Source: Ferruginibacter sp. (lineage in GTDB: Bacteria; Bacteroidota; Bacteroidia; Chitinophagales; Chitinophagaceae). Taken from it: a DNA stretch of 64,000 bases. The translations under genes were made by a program, and so were the position numbers. The stretch is from positions 170,378-234,377 of the forward strand of contig JAQBNH010000002.1 of the NCBI GenBank assembly GCA_028288705.1, read 5' to 3'. Below are positions 34,967-44,300 of this stretch, piece by piece (positions within the stretch are counted from its first letter, which is position 1; each line of letters starts with the position of its first letter). The notes under the pieces are model-generated. The model had not been told where the DNA came from. It saw nothing but the letters and a program-made list of their open reading frames with translations, and made no database searches.

Positions 34967-37186
34967 TTATCTCCTTGCTTCACCGGTGAGTAACATCAGC
35001 CTTTTATAATTCCCGACAATCCAGATGATATCATTTTCAAGGATTTGCATCGTTCCGGGGGGATTCAGTATCCGTTCTGAACCGCGCCCGATCCCCACGA
35101 TAATTCCCTTTGCATGTTCTCTTAAACCGGATGCGCGGATGCTTTGGCCGATATAGGGAGAACCGGGATGAACCGCCAGGTATTTCAGTACGACCTCCTG
35201 TTTTTGCTGGCGGCGGTTATCTGTTCCCAGGGCTGCATCTGCAAACATGCGAAAGGCCTGTAACTGTTCATCCGTACCGATCGCGGACAGCCTGTCGCCG
35301 GGGAAAACAAATTCATCCTTTCCGGGCGTACTGATCAGCCGGTTGCCCCTTTCGATCATCGCGACATTTACACCGAATTGCTCCCTTAGTGACAGCGCTT
35401 CCAGGCTTTTGCCGGCGAGCCCGGAATTGGATGTAATATCAAACTCACTGATATGCGCATCCCAAGGCGCCAGTTCTCCTGCAGGATTTTTTTTCGCCTG
35501 TTCCTGTTCGTTTAAATTTTTCAGGAACCGTTCTTCTATTTTGATATAATAGGATTGCAGTTTGCGGGAAAAGACGATCAGCAAAGCGACCATCGCAATG
35601 GACACATATAAGGCGATATGCTGAGAAAAAAGCCTGTCGCATAAAAACCCGATGAAGAAAACCGCGAGCCCGATGCGCAGTAATTCCAGCATGACCAGCG
35701 GCCCGCGGAATTTCTTTTGCTGCCAAACCCGGGCATGCGCTTCTTTCTCCGTGCGGCGAACCGTAAGAGCCCATAAGAATGGTGAAAGAAACAACAGGGT
35801 AATCGCCACCGTGATCAGTGCGCCCCAGACATTGGATGCAAAAACCGGTTGCAGGTAACGCAACGCGAGAAAAATAATGCTTAAAATAATGACGGCGTTT
35901 GTCAGCGTGTTGAGCGCGTAAGAACGCAATACTTTTCGCCAGTCGCTTACCGAGGTGATCGTTTGGGCACCCGCGCTGTAGCGTTGCAATCCTTCTTTCC
36001 ATTTCACGGGCAGCATTTTTTCAACCAGTAAATGTAACGGGCCGGACAGCCGGATCATGTAGGGCGTTGTAAATGCAGTAATAACAGAAATGGCCACCGC
36101 GATCGGGTAAAGAAAATCGCTGGTTTCTTTTAAAGTAACACCGAGCGTAGCAATAATAAAAGAGAACTCTCCTATTTGTGACAGGCTCATCCCTGCCTGG
36201 ATGGAAGTTTTAACCGGTTGCCCTGAAAGGACTGCGCCTAGTGTTACAAACAAGGGTTTTCCCAATAACAACAGCAGTGTACCGGCGATGATCGGCCAGG
36301 TATGCAGGACCAGGATCTGCGGATCGATCAGCATCCCCACCGATACAAAAAAGATCGCTCCGAACAGGTCTTTTACGGGCATCAATAAATGCTCGATCTT
36401 TTTTCCTTCCATCGTTTCTGCCAGGATAGATCCCATGATAAAAGCGCCGAGGGCCGAAGAGAAACCGGCTTGTGTAGCGAGGATTACCATGCCAAAACAG
36501 AGTGCCAGGGAAACGATCAGCATCGTTTCATCATTCATTAATTTCCTCGTACGTTTGAGGAAAGTGGGAATAAAAAATATCCCGGACAAAAACCAGAGAA
36601 TTAAAAAGAAGCCGAGTTTAAGGATAGAGCTGATCATTTGTGCACCTTCAAACTGGCGACTAACGGCAACGGTTGAGAGCAGCACGAGTAAGACCACCGC
36701 AACAAGGTCTTCAATCACGAGTACACCCATCACAACACCCGTAAACTTCTGGCCTTTTACGCCGAGTTCATCAAACGCACGGATGATAATCGTTGTGGAG
36801 GCAATGCCCAACAATCCTCCCAGGAAAATGCAATCCATAAATGCCCATCCTAACAACTTACCGATCAAAAAACCTGCACTGATCGTTGCGCCCACTTCAA
36901 TGATGGCCGTAATGGCCGCGGTTCCGCCTACTTTCACCAGCTTTTTAAAACTGAATTCAAGGCCTAAGCCAAACAACAAAAAGATGACCCCGATATCTGC
37001 CCAGGTGCGGATATTATCGGCTTCGGTTATTGTTGGAAACAAATGAAAATGCGGACCTACAAAAAAGCCGGCGATGATATAACCGAGCACCAGAGGTTGC
37101 TTAAGTTTTTTAAAAATTAAGGTCACCACGGCGGCGGCGCCCAGGATCAGGCCCAGGTCAACGATCAGTGGAGGAAGATGAAGCAT
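34967..37186 (-). CDS. CPA2-family cation:proton antiporter with C-terminal TrkA-C domains
   Basis: This 739-residue inner-membrane protein has an N-terminal Na+/H+ exchanger domain (about 12 helices, 1-395), including the LFLLFGLGLEFSF-like segment and the GVLVIEDLVAV motif (charged pair in the transport core). Four further hydrophobic segments follow (~420-545), then two soluble TrkA-C (RCK_C) modules (~585-655 and ~668-735). A TrkA-N Rossmann domain, present in Kef proteins, is absent, so NAD(H)/glutathione gating is unlikely. RCK_C modules usually bind nucleotides such as cyclic-di-AMP or adenine compounds (family knowledge). K+ or Na+ export coupled to proton entry is the expected role. 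A small membrane protein is encoded 12 bp upstream on the same strand and is probably a partner. Confidence 0.9.
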   Translation of the reverse strand: MLHLPPLIVDLGLILGAAAVVTLIFKKLKQPLVLGYIIAGFFVGPHFHLFPTITEADNIRTWADIGVIFLLFGLGLEFSFKKLVKVGGTAAITAIIEVGATISAGFLIGKLLGWAFMDCIFLGGLLGIASTTIIIRAFDELGVKGQKFTGVVMGVLVIEDLVAVVLLVLLSTVAVSRQFEGAQMISSILKLGFFLILWFLSGIFFIPTFLKRTRKLMNDETMLIVSLALCFGMVILATQAGFSSALGAFIMGSILAETMEGKKIEHLLMPVKDLFGAIFFVSVGMLIDPQILVLHTWPIIAGTLLLLLGKPLFVTLGAVLSGQPVKTSIQAGMSLSQIGEFSFIIATLGVTLKETSDFLYPIAVAISVITAFTTPYMIRLSGPLHLLVEKMLPVKWKEGLQRYSAGAQTITSVSDWRKVLRSYALNTLTNAVIILSIIFLALRYLQPVFASNVWGALITVAITLLFLSPFLWALTVRRTEKEAHARVWQQKKFRGPLVMLELLRIGLAVFFIGFLCDRLFSQHIALYVSIAMVALLIVFSRKLQSYYIKIEERFLKNLNEQEQAKKNPAGELAPWDAHISEFDITSNSGLAGKSLEALSLREQFGVNVAMIERGNRLISTPGKDEFVFPGDRLSAIGTDEQLQAFRMFADAALGTDNRRQQKQEVVLKYLAVHPGSPYIGQSIRASGLREHAKGIIVGIGRGSERILNPPGTMQILENDIIWIVGNYKRLMLLTGEARR

Positions 37187-37198
37187 AGATATTTTTTT

Positions 37199-37702
37199 TT
37201 AAACGGTGCTATAAGTTTCAATAATGGTTTTCCAATGGCCGGCTTGTTCCCGGAGGTATAACATCTGGTCAAATGAGTCCAGGCCGAACTCGTAAAAAAC
37301 CAGCGTCGCCGGAGCTTGCAAACGGTCGGTAAAACGCAGGTTCAGTTCCACCGATTCGATCAATGTATCGGACTGGTTATTGTGATCGGTTGTTTTGCGG
37401 GAATGGGTGATCACCTGTGCGCCTGCGGCAGCGACGAGGTCAACAATGTGCATTTTTACCGGCTGAATATTAAAATCTGCATACAGCAATTTCCCCTTGC
37501 GGTCGTCACAGCCGATCAGCCGCTGGTTAAGCCGTTGCTGCTTGTTGATGTGAAGGCCATTGGCTGTTGCAAAGGCATTGAATTCATGCAACTGCATTTG
37601 CTCGTGGCGCCGTTGCTTTTTCCTGGCAATAAAAACGAGTAAAAATATAAGTCCGCAAACAGCCAATACAATGGCCGCTGCAAATACGATCGTATCTGAC
37701 AT
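37199..37702 (-). CDS. Single-pass membrane protein encoded with the antiporter
   Basis: This 167-residue protein has one N-terminal helix (IVFAAAIVLAVCGLIFLLVFIA), a basic stop-transfer stretch (RKKQRRHEQ) and a cytosolic domain of about 135 residues. That domain contains FNAFATANGLHINKQQRLNQ and predicted beta strands (GKLLYADFN, VELNLRF, ATLVFYEF). No family is recognised with certainty. Its stop lies 12 bp before the antiporter start, so translational coupling and a shared role in ion homeostasis are plausible inferences. Confidence 0.75.
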   Translation of the reverse strand: MSDTIVFAAAIVLAVCGLIFLLVFIARKKQRRHEQMQLHEFNAFATANGLHINKQQRLNQRLIGCDDRKGKLLYADFNIQPVKMHIVDLVAAAGAQVITHSRKTTDHNNQSDTLIESVELNLRFTDRLQAPATLVFYEFGLDSFDQMLYLREQAGHWKTIIETYSTV

Positions 37703-37775
37703 AAAAAGTAATTAATGAAAATGAAAAATCAGCTGCGGGTTATGCGCAGCGATAAAGGACGAATCAGGACTGTAC

Positions 37776-38159
37776 TTAGTGAAAGAAGTGGTCAGGAAAA
37801 AGTAGTTGCTGTAACTGTGGATGATGCCAGCCGAATGATGGCTGTTGCATACGCGAGGCATACACGCTGCTGCGAAACGCTGCTGCGTGTACCAACAAAA
37901 GGAGCTTATCTGCAAGTTGCCGGCGAAAAACAGGATTTGCCGGCAGGGAAATATGCTGCCCCCCGGTAAGGGTCAGGTGCAAATCTTCTGCCTGCTGTTG
38001 AAGCTCGTTTTCTGCAGCCAGCGCTGAGGCGATGGACTGAACAATGGGCGTTTGCTGCCTGGTTTTGGCTGCAGGTTTCAGGCCAGCATCCCCTGCTGCA
38101 CAGCAGGTCGCCAGCAGCATGAAAAAAGCCATCAATGAAAACCTAGAACGCGATAACAT
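37776..38159 (-). CDS. Small exported protein, function unknown
   Basis: This 127-residue protein has a signal sequence (FSLMAFFMLLATCCAAG; Cys19/Cys20 could serve as a lipidation site). The mature part is Ala/Gln/Leu-rich, probably helical, and ends with aromatic and His residues (FPDHFFH). No family is recognised. TACCTTTG lies only four bases before the ATG, so the transcript may be leaderless. It is in the same direction as the membrane protein/antiporter pair, 73 bp upstream. Confidence 0.55.
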   Translation of the reverse strand: MLSRSRFSLMAFFMLLATCCAAGDAGLKPAAKTRQQTPIVQSIASALAAENELQQQAEDLHLTLTGGQHISLPANPVFRRQLADKLLLLVHAAAFRSSVYASRMQQPSFGWHHPQLQQLLFPDHFFH

Positions 38160-38163
38160 TCGT

Positions 38164-38171
38164 CAAAGGTA
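38164..38171 (-). promoter_or_regulatory. ATG-proximal -7 element (TACCTTTG)
   Basis: The minus-strand TACCTTTG is an exact TAnnTTTG match ending 4 nt before the ATG at 38159. Initiation would fall on or next to the start codon. A -33 TTG is not evident. Confidence 0.35.
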
Positions 38172-38261
38172 CAACATCAGTGGCGGAGTTCAGGCTGCTG
38201 GCTGTTCTTTGACAAAACAATGACTCCATGCAAAACAACCCAAACAGGTGGCTTATGTGGA

Positions 38262-41150
38262 TCAGGCTTCTGTTGCTTTTGTGAGAAAGTCGTTAAGGGT
38301 TACTTCTCCCGGCACCTGTAATTTTTTGCGCAGGCGGTAACGGCTGATCTCCACACCACGTAAAGAAATATTGGCCAGTTGTGCAATCTCTTTTGAGGAA
38401 AGATTGAGTTGCAGGTAAGCACAAACTTTCAGATCATTGTTGGAGAGATTAGGAAATTTTCCTTTTAATTTTTTCAGGAAATCATTATTTACTTCATCAA
38501 AATGGGAAGCGAACTGGTCCCAGTTGGAATTGTTTTTTTCTACGTCATTTAAAAACTGGATCGTCTTTTTTACGTCGTGGTTATTACCGGTATTCTTATA
38601 TAATTTCTGCAGTTCTTCTTTTACTTTGGCCAGCGCATCGCTCCTCTCAACTAAATGCATGGTAGCATCTGCCAGCTCCCGGTTTTTGAATTGTACATCA
38701 TTGGCCAGTTTTTCATTCTGCAGTTTAATGATCTCCTTCTCGTTTTTCTCCAGTTCCAGTTGATGGATGTATTTCAACCTGGCTTGTTCTTCATCAAATT
38801 TTTTCTGCTGCCGCTGGAGTTTTTGTTGCTGGTATTTTGCGAGGTATTGTATGCCAAGCGCGAACAATACAACATAGAGTAACCATGCCCAGTTACTCCG
38901 GTACCAGGCCGCCCGGATACTGAAAGGATACAATACGGGCTCTGACTCATGCCCGAGATTATCGTGCGCCTTTACTTTAAATACATAATTGCCATGGGGC
39001 AAATTGGTATAATCTTTTTCAGTCCTGGCCGACCAGGCCGACCACTTATCATCATAGCCCTCCAGCATATAACTGTATTCGATGCTGTTCTGGAGGCCAA
39101 ATGCAGGAGAACTGTATTCGAAATGAAAAGAGTTAAAGCCATGTGCGAGTTCTGGTTTTTTGCCACCTAAAAGCCGCGCGTAGCCGCCGGAAAGAATGGT
39201 ATCATCACTACCCATCGCACGCACCTGCCCCAGCATTACCGAAAGCTTCAGGTCGTTACGGAGATACTTTTCGTAGTCGAGGTGAATCATCCCTTTTTCA
39301 GAACCAATGAAAATATTTTCTTTATTATAGGGATAAATATTTTCGAAACCGGATAAGATCTGTCCGGTTAATTCGGGGAAATAGGTGATCGTATACGGGT
39401 TTCCGTTAGCAGGCTTACCAAAGTTAACAACACCAGGTTTTTTACCGCTGCAAAACCAGATATTACCATCCGCATCTTCATTGAGGTAACGCAGTTCCAT
39501 CGTGCCGAAGATCTTGCCCAGCGTGGGCGACACGATAAAACGTTTTTTCTCTGCATCAAATTCATAGAGCCCTTTTTCTGTAGCAAACACCACGCGGTTC
39601 TGGATTTTAAACGCATAATTTCCAAGCGTTGCGGGCAGCCCGTCTTTCTCCGTAAATAATTGTGAACTGAATTTTTTCTGGTCGGCTGATAACTGTATTT
39701 TAAAAATCCCACGGTAAGGATGTGAAGACCATACATCATTGTTATTATCTATTGCCAGGAAACGAAACGACTCAAATATACCGTCGATGCGGCCCTGGTC
39801 TTTAAAATTATTGTGCTCATATTGAAACAACTGCAGTCCTGTATAAGTCCCGACCAATACATTTGCTGAAGGAAACACCGGCGTGGAAGGCACGAAAAGC
39901 CAGGCGCCTTTTCCCTGCATGATCGGTACCGCTTCATTATCGCGGATCACGAAGGCTCCGTCATTGTAACCCATCAGCAGTTGCTGGTTCACTTCATCCA
40001 ACCGCCATACCTGGCCGCTGCTGTTTTTTATTTGCGAGAAACTTCCTTTCGAAAAGCTCAGGTCGGTATTATCGCCCTGCAGGGGAACCACATGCGTTCC
40101 ATCCGAAGTAGCGATATATAATTTATTATTAAAGATGCGGGTGGAATACCCCGCCAGTTCGTTGGTATTGTTTGGCCGGATGTATTTGATGGCAGAATTG
40201 TATGCGATAAAACTAATGCCGTTATTCAGCCCTGCCCATAGATTCTGATTCCGGTCGAGGAAGAGGCAGAGGATATTATTGTTTTGCAGCCCGTCGGTGT
40301 GGGATAACTTCTGTACGACCTGCCCGTTAAAATTCATCACGATGCAACCTTCAGATGTGGTACCGGCAACAAACTCGTTTTTATTGATCCCGCCGGCGAT
40401 ATAGATCTGGTTACGCTGCAGTTCATCATCGATAGCTGTTGGCAGTTTACTAATGGATTCATTATGCAGGACGAACAGGCCTTTATGCAGGGTGGTTATT
40501 AAAAAACTATCCGCAGAGATGGGGACGATCCCGGAGATCAGGTCGTCGCCAAATAATGCTTTCGTGGCAACGGGTAGCCAGGTATGGTTTCGATAATGCA
40601 GGAGGCCGAACGTTTTATCCTGTGCAAACAACCGGTTACCGGCCAGTTTTAAAAACCGCCATTCGGAACTGGTGTTGTAAGTCTGGATACTGCCATTCCG
40701 GTATTCAAAAATGCGGTCCGACGCCCGGAAGAACACAGATTCGCCAAAAATCTCGGTATCCCATATATCAGCAAATTCAACCTGGTTTTTGGGTAACAGG
40801 GGCTTGAGTGAGTTAAATACCAGTGTACCGGTTTTATCAGGGGCAAAATAACCAAATTCGTTTTGGGCGCCGACGTAGATCCGGTCATTCTTATCTATAG
40901 CTATGGAACGAAGAATGGTTTTATTAGGGATGCTGTACACTTTCCAGTAACTGCCGTCGTATGTTATCAGGCCATCATTGTTTGCGAAGTACATCAGTCC
41001 CTTACTGTCCTGGCGAATATCCCAGGTTTGCACGCCACCATGAAAATCCGTCTTATTAAAATTAATGATCAGGGGCAGGCCGATCGTGTTTTGCGCTAAG
41101 GAGGGTAAAATAAACAAAAAGGACAAAAAATAAGCAGCAATCAGCTTCAT
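38262..41150 (-). CDS. SusR-like membrane-spanning transcriptional regulator (sensor propeller, Y_Y_Y, LuxR-type HTH)
   Basis: This 962-residue one-component regulator has a signal peptide (AAYFLSFLFILPSLAQ) and a large periplasmic sensor built of two-component-regulator-type propeller repeats (for example WDIRQDSKGLMYFANNDGL; IWDTEIFGESVFF; NLWAGLNNGISF). A Y_Y_Y/triple-tyrosine domain (~670-740) contains IEYSYMLEGYDDKWSAWS. A single transmembrane helix (~750-768), a charged coiled coil (KFDEEQARLKYIHQLELEK) and a C-terminal HTH (~900-950, LSSKEIAQLANISLRGVEI) complete it. There is no histidine kinase or receiver, unlike hybrid two-component PUL regulators. The architecture is that of SusR-like regulators, which sense an oligosaccharide in the periplasm and bind DNA at the membrane (family knowledge). 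It is divergent from susC with four direct repeats between them, so it most likely activates the downstream glucan PUL. Confidence 0.9.
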   Translation of the reverse strand: MKLIAAYFLSFLFILPSLAQNTIGLPLIINFNKTDFHGGVQTWDIRQDSKGLMYFANNDGLITYDGSYWKVYSIPNKTILRSIAIDKNDRIYVGAQNEFGYFAPDKTGTLVFNSLKPLLPKNQVEFADIWDTEIFGESVFFRASDRIFEYRNGSIQTYNTSSEWRFLKLAGNRLFAQDKTFGLLHYRNHTWLPVATKALFGDDLISGIVPISADSFLITTLHKGLFVLHNESISKLPTAIDDELQRNQIYIAGGINKNEFVAGTTSEGCIVMNFNGQVVQKLSHTDGLQNNNILCLFLDRNQNLWAGLNNGISFIAYNSAIKYIRPNNTNELAGYSTRIFNNKLYIATSDGTHVVPLQGDNTDLSFSKGSFSQIKNSSGQVWRLDEVNQQLLMGYNDGAFVIRDNEAVPIMQGKGAWLFVPSTPVFPSANVLVGTYTGLQLFQYEHNNFKDQGRIDGIFESFRFLAIDNNNDVWSSHPYRGIFKIQLSADQKKFSSQLFTEKDGLPATLGNYAFKIQNRVVFATEKGLYEFDAEKKRFIVSPTLGKIFGTMELRYLNEDADGNIWFCSGKKPGVVNFGKPANGNPYTITYFPELTGQILSGFENIYPYNKENIFIGSEKGMIHLDYEKYLRNDLKLSVMLGQVRAMGSDDTILSGGYARLLGGKKPELAHGFNSFHFEYSSPAFGLQNSIEYSYMLEGYDDKWSAWSARTEKDYTNLPHGNYVFKVKAHDNLGHESEPVLYPFSIRAAWYRSNWAWLLYVVLFALGIQYLAKYQQQKLQRQQKKFDEEQARLKYIHQLELEKNEKEIIKLQNEKLANDVQFKNRELADATMHLVERSDALAKVKEELQKLYKNTGNNHDVKKTIQFLNDVEKNNSNWDQFASHFDEVNNDFLKKLKGKFPNLSNNDLKVCAYLQLNLSSKEIAQLANISLRGVEISRYRLRKKLQVPGEVTLNDFLTKATEA

Positions 41151-41154
41151 GGAA

Positions 41155-41162
41155 CAAATGTA
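41155..41162 (-). promoter_or_regulatory. ATG-proximal -7 element of the regulator gene (TACATTTG)
   Basis: An exact TAnnTTTG on the minus strand ends 4 nt before the regulator's ATG at 41150, with an ATTG about 16 nt further upstream. This would give a leaderless or near-leaderless transcript. Confidence 0.4.
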
Positions 41163-41211
41163 TTAATAAAACATAAATCAATTTTTATTAAATTATTATT
41201 AAAGTTAATGA

Positions 41212-41286
41212 TGATGTAGTATTGACGTAGTAATTATTTATTGATTATCAAATCATTAAGTAAAATTGATGTAGTTATGATGTAGG
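41212..41286 (+). promoter_or_regulatory. Four helically phased direct repeats (TGAyGTAGk), probable activator sites of the PUL
   Basis: TGATGTAGT (41212), TGACGTAGT (41223), TGATGTAGT (41267) and TGATGTAGG (41278) form two pairs. Within each pair the repeats start 11 bp apart, and the pairs are 55 bp apart (5 x 11), so all lie on one face of the helix. The last copy ends about 8 bp before the predicted -33 position of the susC promoter, the usual place for an activator. The neighbouring SusR-like regulator is the obvious candidate binder (inference). Confidence 0.65.
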
Positions 41287-41294
41287 TTTATTTA

Positions 41295-41324
41295 TTAGAA
41301 GGGGTGATTGCGGGCGTAACTTTA
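41295..41324 (+). promoter_or_regulatory. Predicted susC promoter (TTA-N19-TAACTTTA)
   Basis: Each element differs from the Bacteroidota consensus (TTG / TAnnTTTG) by one base, which suits an activator-dependent promoter. The expected leader before the ATG at 41374 is about 45 nt. Confidence 0.5.
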
Positions 41325-41373
41325 GTCCGTCTAAAATTACCAAACCCAGACATTCACCATTAAACGATTGCAT

Positions 41374-44300
41374 ATGAAAAGTAAACTTGCACTATTCTTA
41401 TGTGCATTTATCTTGTTTGCGCTGAGTCAAACATACGCACAAAACATCCAGGTCTCCGGGCGCGTCACGAGCGGGGGCAATTCCAATCAACCATTAGTTG
41501 CCGCAACAGTTTCTGTTAAAGGCACGAATACAGCCACCACTACTGACGCTAACGGTAACTATTCCCTTTCTGCACCCAAAAATTCAACACTGGTTGTTTC
41601 CTATACAGGGATGACTGCGCAGGAATACCGGGTTTCCGGTAGCGGTGTACACAACTTTGACCTGCAGGCTACCGCCGGAACGATGGACGAACTGATCGTT
41701 GTAGGTTACGGTACGCAGAAAAAGAGTGTTGTTACCGGTGCAATCTCCAAGGTTACTGCCAGCGATATTGACAACCAGCCCATCGCAAGGATCGAGCAGT
41801 TCTTACAAGGACGCGCCTCAGGCCTGACGATCGCTGCCAGTTCTGGTCAGCCAGGTGCAGGTTCTACCCTGAGGGTAAGAGGAACGACCTCGATCAACAA
41901 TTCAGATCCGTTATATGTAGTGGACGGAATTCCTGTTGACAATGGCGGGATCGATTACCTGAACACCAATGATATCGAATCAATCGAAGTGTTGAAAGAT
42001 GCCTCCTCTGCCGCTATCTATGGCGCACGTGCTGCGAGTGGTGTTATATTAGTTACCACTAAAAAAGGCCGTGCCGGAAAAACATTGTTCAGCTACAATG
42101 GTTATTATGGTGTACAAGCTCCTTCAAGAAAACTTGACCTGCTGGATGCAACGCAATATGCCACGCTTCGTAACGAAGCTTCCCTGGCAGATGGCGGCAA
42201 TATCCTGTTTGCTAACCCTGCTTCACTGGGTAAAGGCACAGACTGGCAGGACCTGATCTTTAATAAGTCTGCCCGCATCCAGGATCACCAGATCAGCATC
42301 AGTGGCGGATCGGATAAAGCAACTTTCTTTACCTCCTTTGGCATTTTTAACCAGGAAGGTATTGTGGCGACAGAGATCTCTGATTACAAACGTTTCAACT
42401 TCCGTACAAACGGGAACTTCAAACTGTCTAAATGGGCAACCATCGGCACCAACTTCGGTTACTCTCATATCAAAAGCAAAGGAATTGGTAATACCAATAG
42501 TGAGTATGGTGGTGTGTTGAGCTCTGCGATCAACCTTGATCCGTTAACGCCGGTGGTAGTAACTGATCCTAATACGATCGCTAACTTTTACACCCTGTCA
42601 AATGTGAACGGGTTCGACCCGATCATCCGCGATGCAAACGGAAATCCTTACGGCATCTCAAATCTTGTTGGACAGGAGATGTCTAATCCCCTGGCTTATA
42701 TTAAAACCAGGCTGGGTAATAACGGCTGGTCTGATAACTTTGTAGGCAATGCCTTCCTTGAAGCAGAGCCGATCCGCGGTTTGAAACTCCGTACGAATAT
42801 TGGTGCTAAATATGCCTTTTACGGTAGCGAAAGTTTCTCCCCTATCAGTCATTTAAATGCTTCTACCAATACCAATAACAACTCCTTCTACACAGAAAAT
42901 GACCGGGCATTGAATTATACCTGGGAGAATACGATCTCTTATTCAAACACGATCAGGAACGTGCATCACTTTACTGTTCTTGCAGGAACCGGAGCTTACG
43001 TTGATCAGTACACATCCCGCTACTCCGGAGTTACTTACAGGAACTTACCTGTAAATACATTTAAAGAAGCGGTGTCGATGAACTTTAGTGTGTTACCTGC
43101 TGATGTACTGGCTTTCGGTTCACAGGCTACACCACATAAAGTGAGTTCTGTTTACGGACGTTTGAATTATGATTACGCAGAAAAATATTTGTTTACCGGT
43201 ATTGTACGCCGTGATGGTTCTACAAGATTTGGTAGCAACAACAAATACGGTTATTTCCCATCAGGTTCTGTGGGCTGGGTAGCTTCTAAAGAGAATTTCT
43301 TCCCGCAAAACAACGTAGTTACCTTTTTGAAACTTCGCGGTTCTTACGGTATTACCGGTAACGATAACGCAGCAGATTTCGCGTATGTATCTACGATCAA
43401 TGGCGGGCGTAACTATACGTTCGGCGGAAGTGACCTGTACACACTAGGTTTCAGCCCGAACAGTTTATCTAACCCGGATCTGCAATGGGAAGAAACAAGG
43501 CAGACGGACATCGGTTTCGATGCCTCTATCTTTAAAAACTTCACGGTAGCATTCGACTGGTATAAAAAGAAAACAGTGGGTATGCTTGGCCGCATTAACG
43601 TGCCATTATATGTTGGTGTTGGTGGCCCGATCGGTAACGTATCTACGATGCAAAATACCGGTATGGAACTCGAACTTGGCTACACAAAAGTGGTTCGCAA
43701 TGTGAAACTGGAATTCAAAGGAAATATCTCTCATCTGAAAAATGAGATCATTGATCTTGGTCCGGATAAAACATTCTTAACAGGTGCAGGACTTCAATCC
43801 AGCCAGTATGAATTGAGCCGCACGGCTGTTGGTCATGCGATCGGCGCATTTTACGGCTTCCAGTCTCTCGGAATTTTCCAAACACAGGCTGAAGTTGCTG
43901 CTTACCGCGACAAAAATGGTGGAGTAATTCAACCAGCTGCAAAACCTGGTGACTTTAAATGGGCTGATCTGAACGGTGACGGCGTGATCGGAGCTGATGA
44001 CCGTACCTTCATTGGTGATCCAACGCCAGACTGGTCTTATGGTTTTACGGTGAATGCTGCTTACAAAGGACTTGACCTGACGATCTTTGGCCAGGGTGCT
44101 GCAGGAAACCAGATCTACAATGGCTTACGCCGCCTGGATATCCCGAACGCCAACTACACTACTAAAGCTTTAAACCGTTGGTCAGGGCCAGGAACATCTA
44201 ACGATTTCCCGCGTTTAACCAATGTTGATCCAAATCATAATTTCAGCTATCCTTCTGCTTTCTATTTAGAGGACGGCGATTATTTCAGGATCAAAGTTTT

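Noticed and set aside
36201..37046. 281-codon plus-strand frame
   Set aside because: Exactly antisense to the antiporter membrane domain; long antisense frames are expected from hydrophobic codon usage.
41368..41373. TTG start two codons before the susC ATG
   Set aside because: The ATG at 41374 begins a normal signal peptide; a TTG start is unnecessary.
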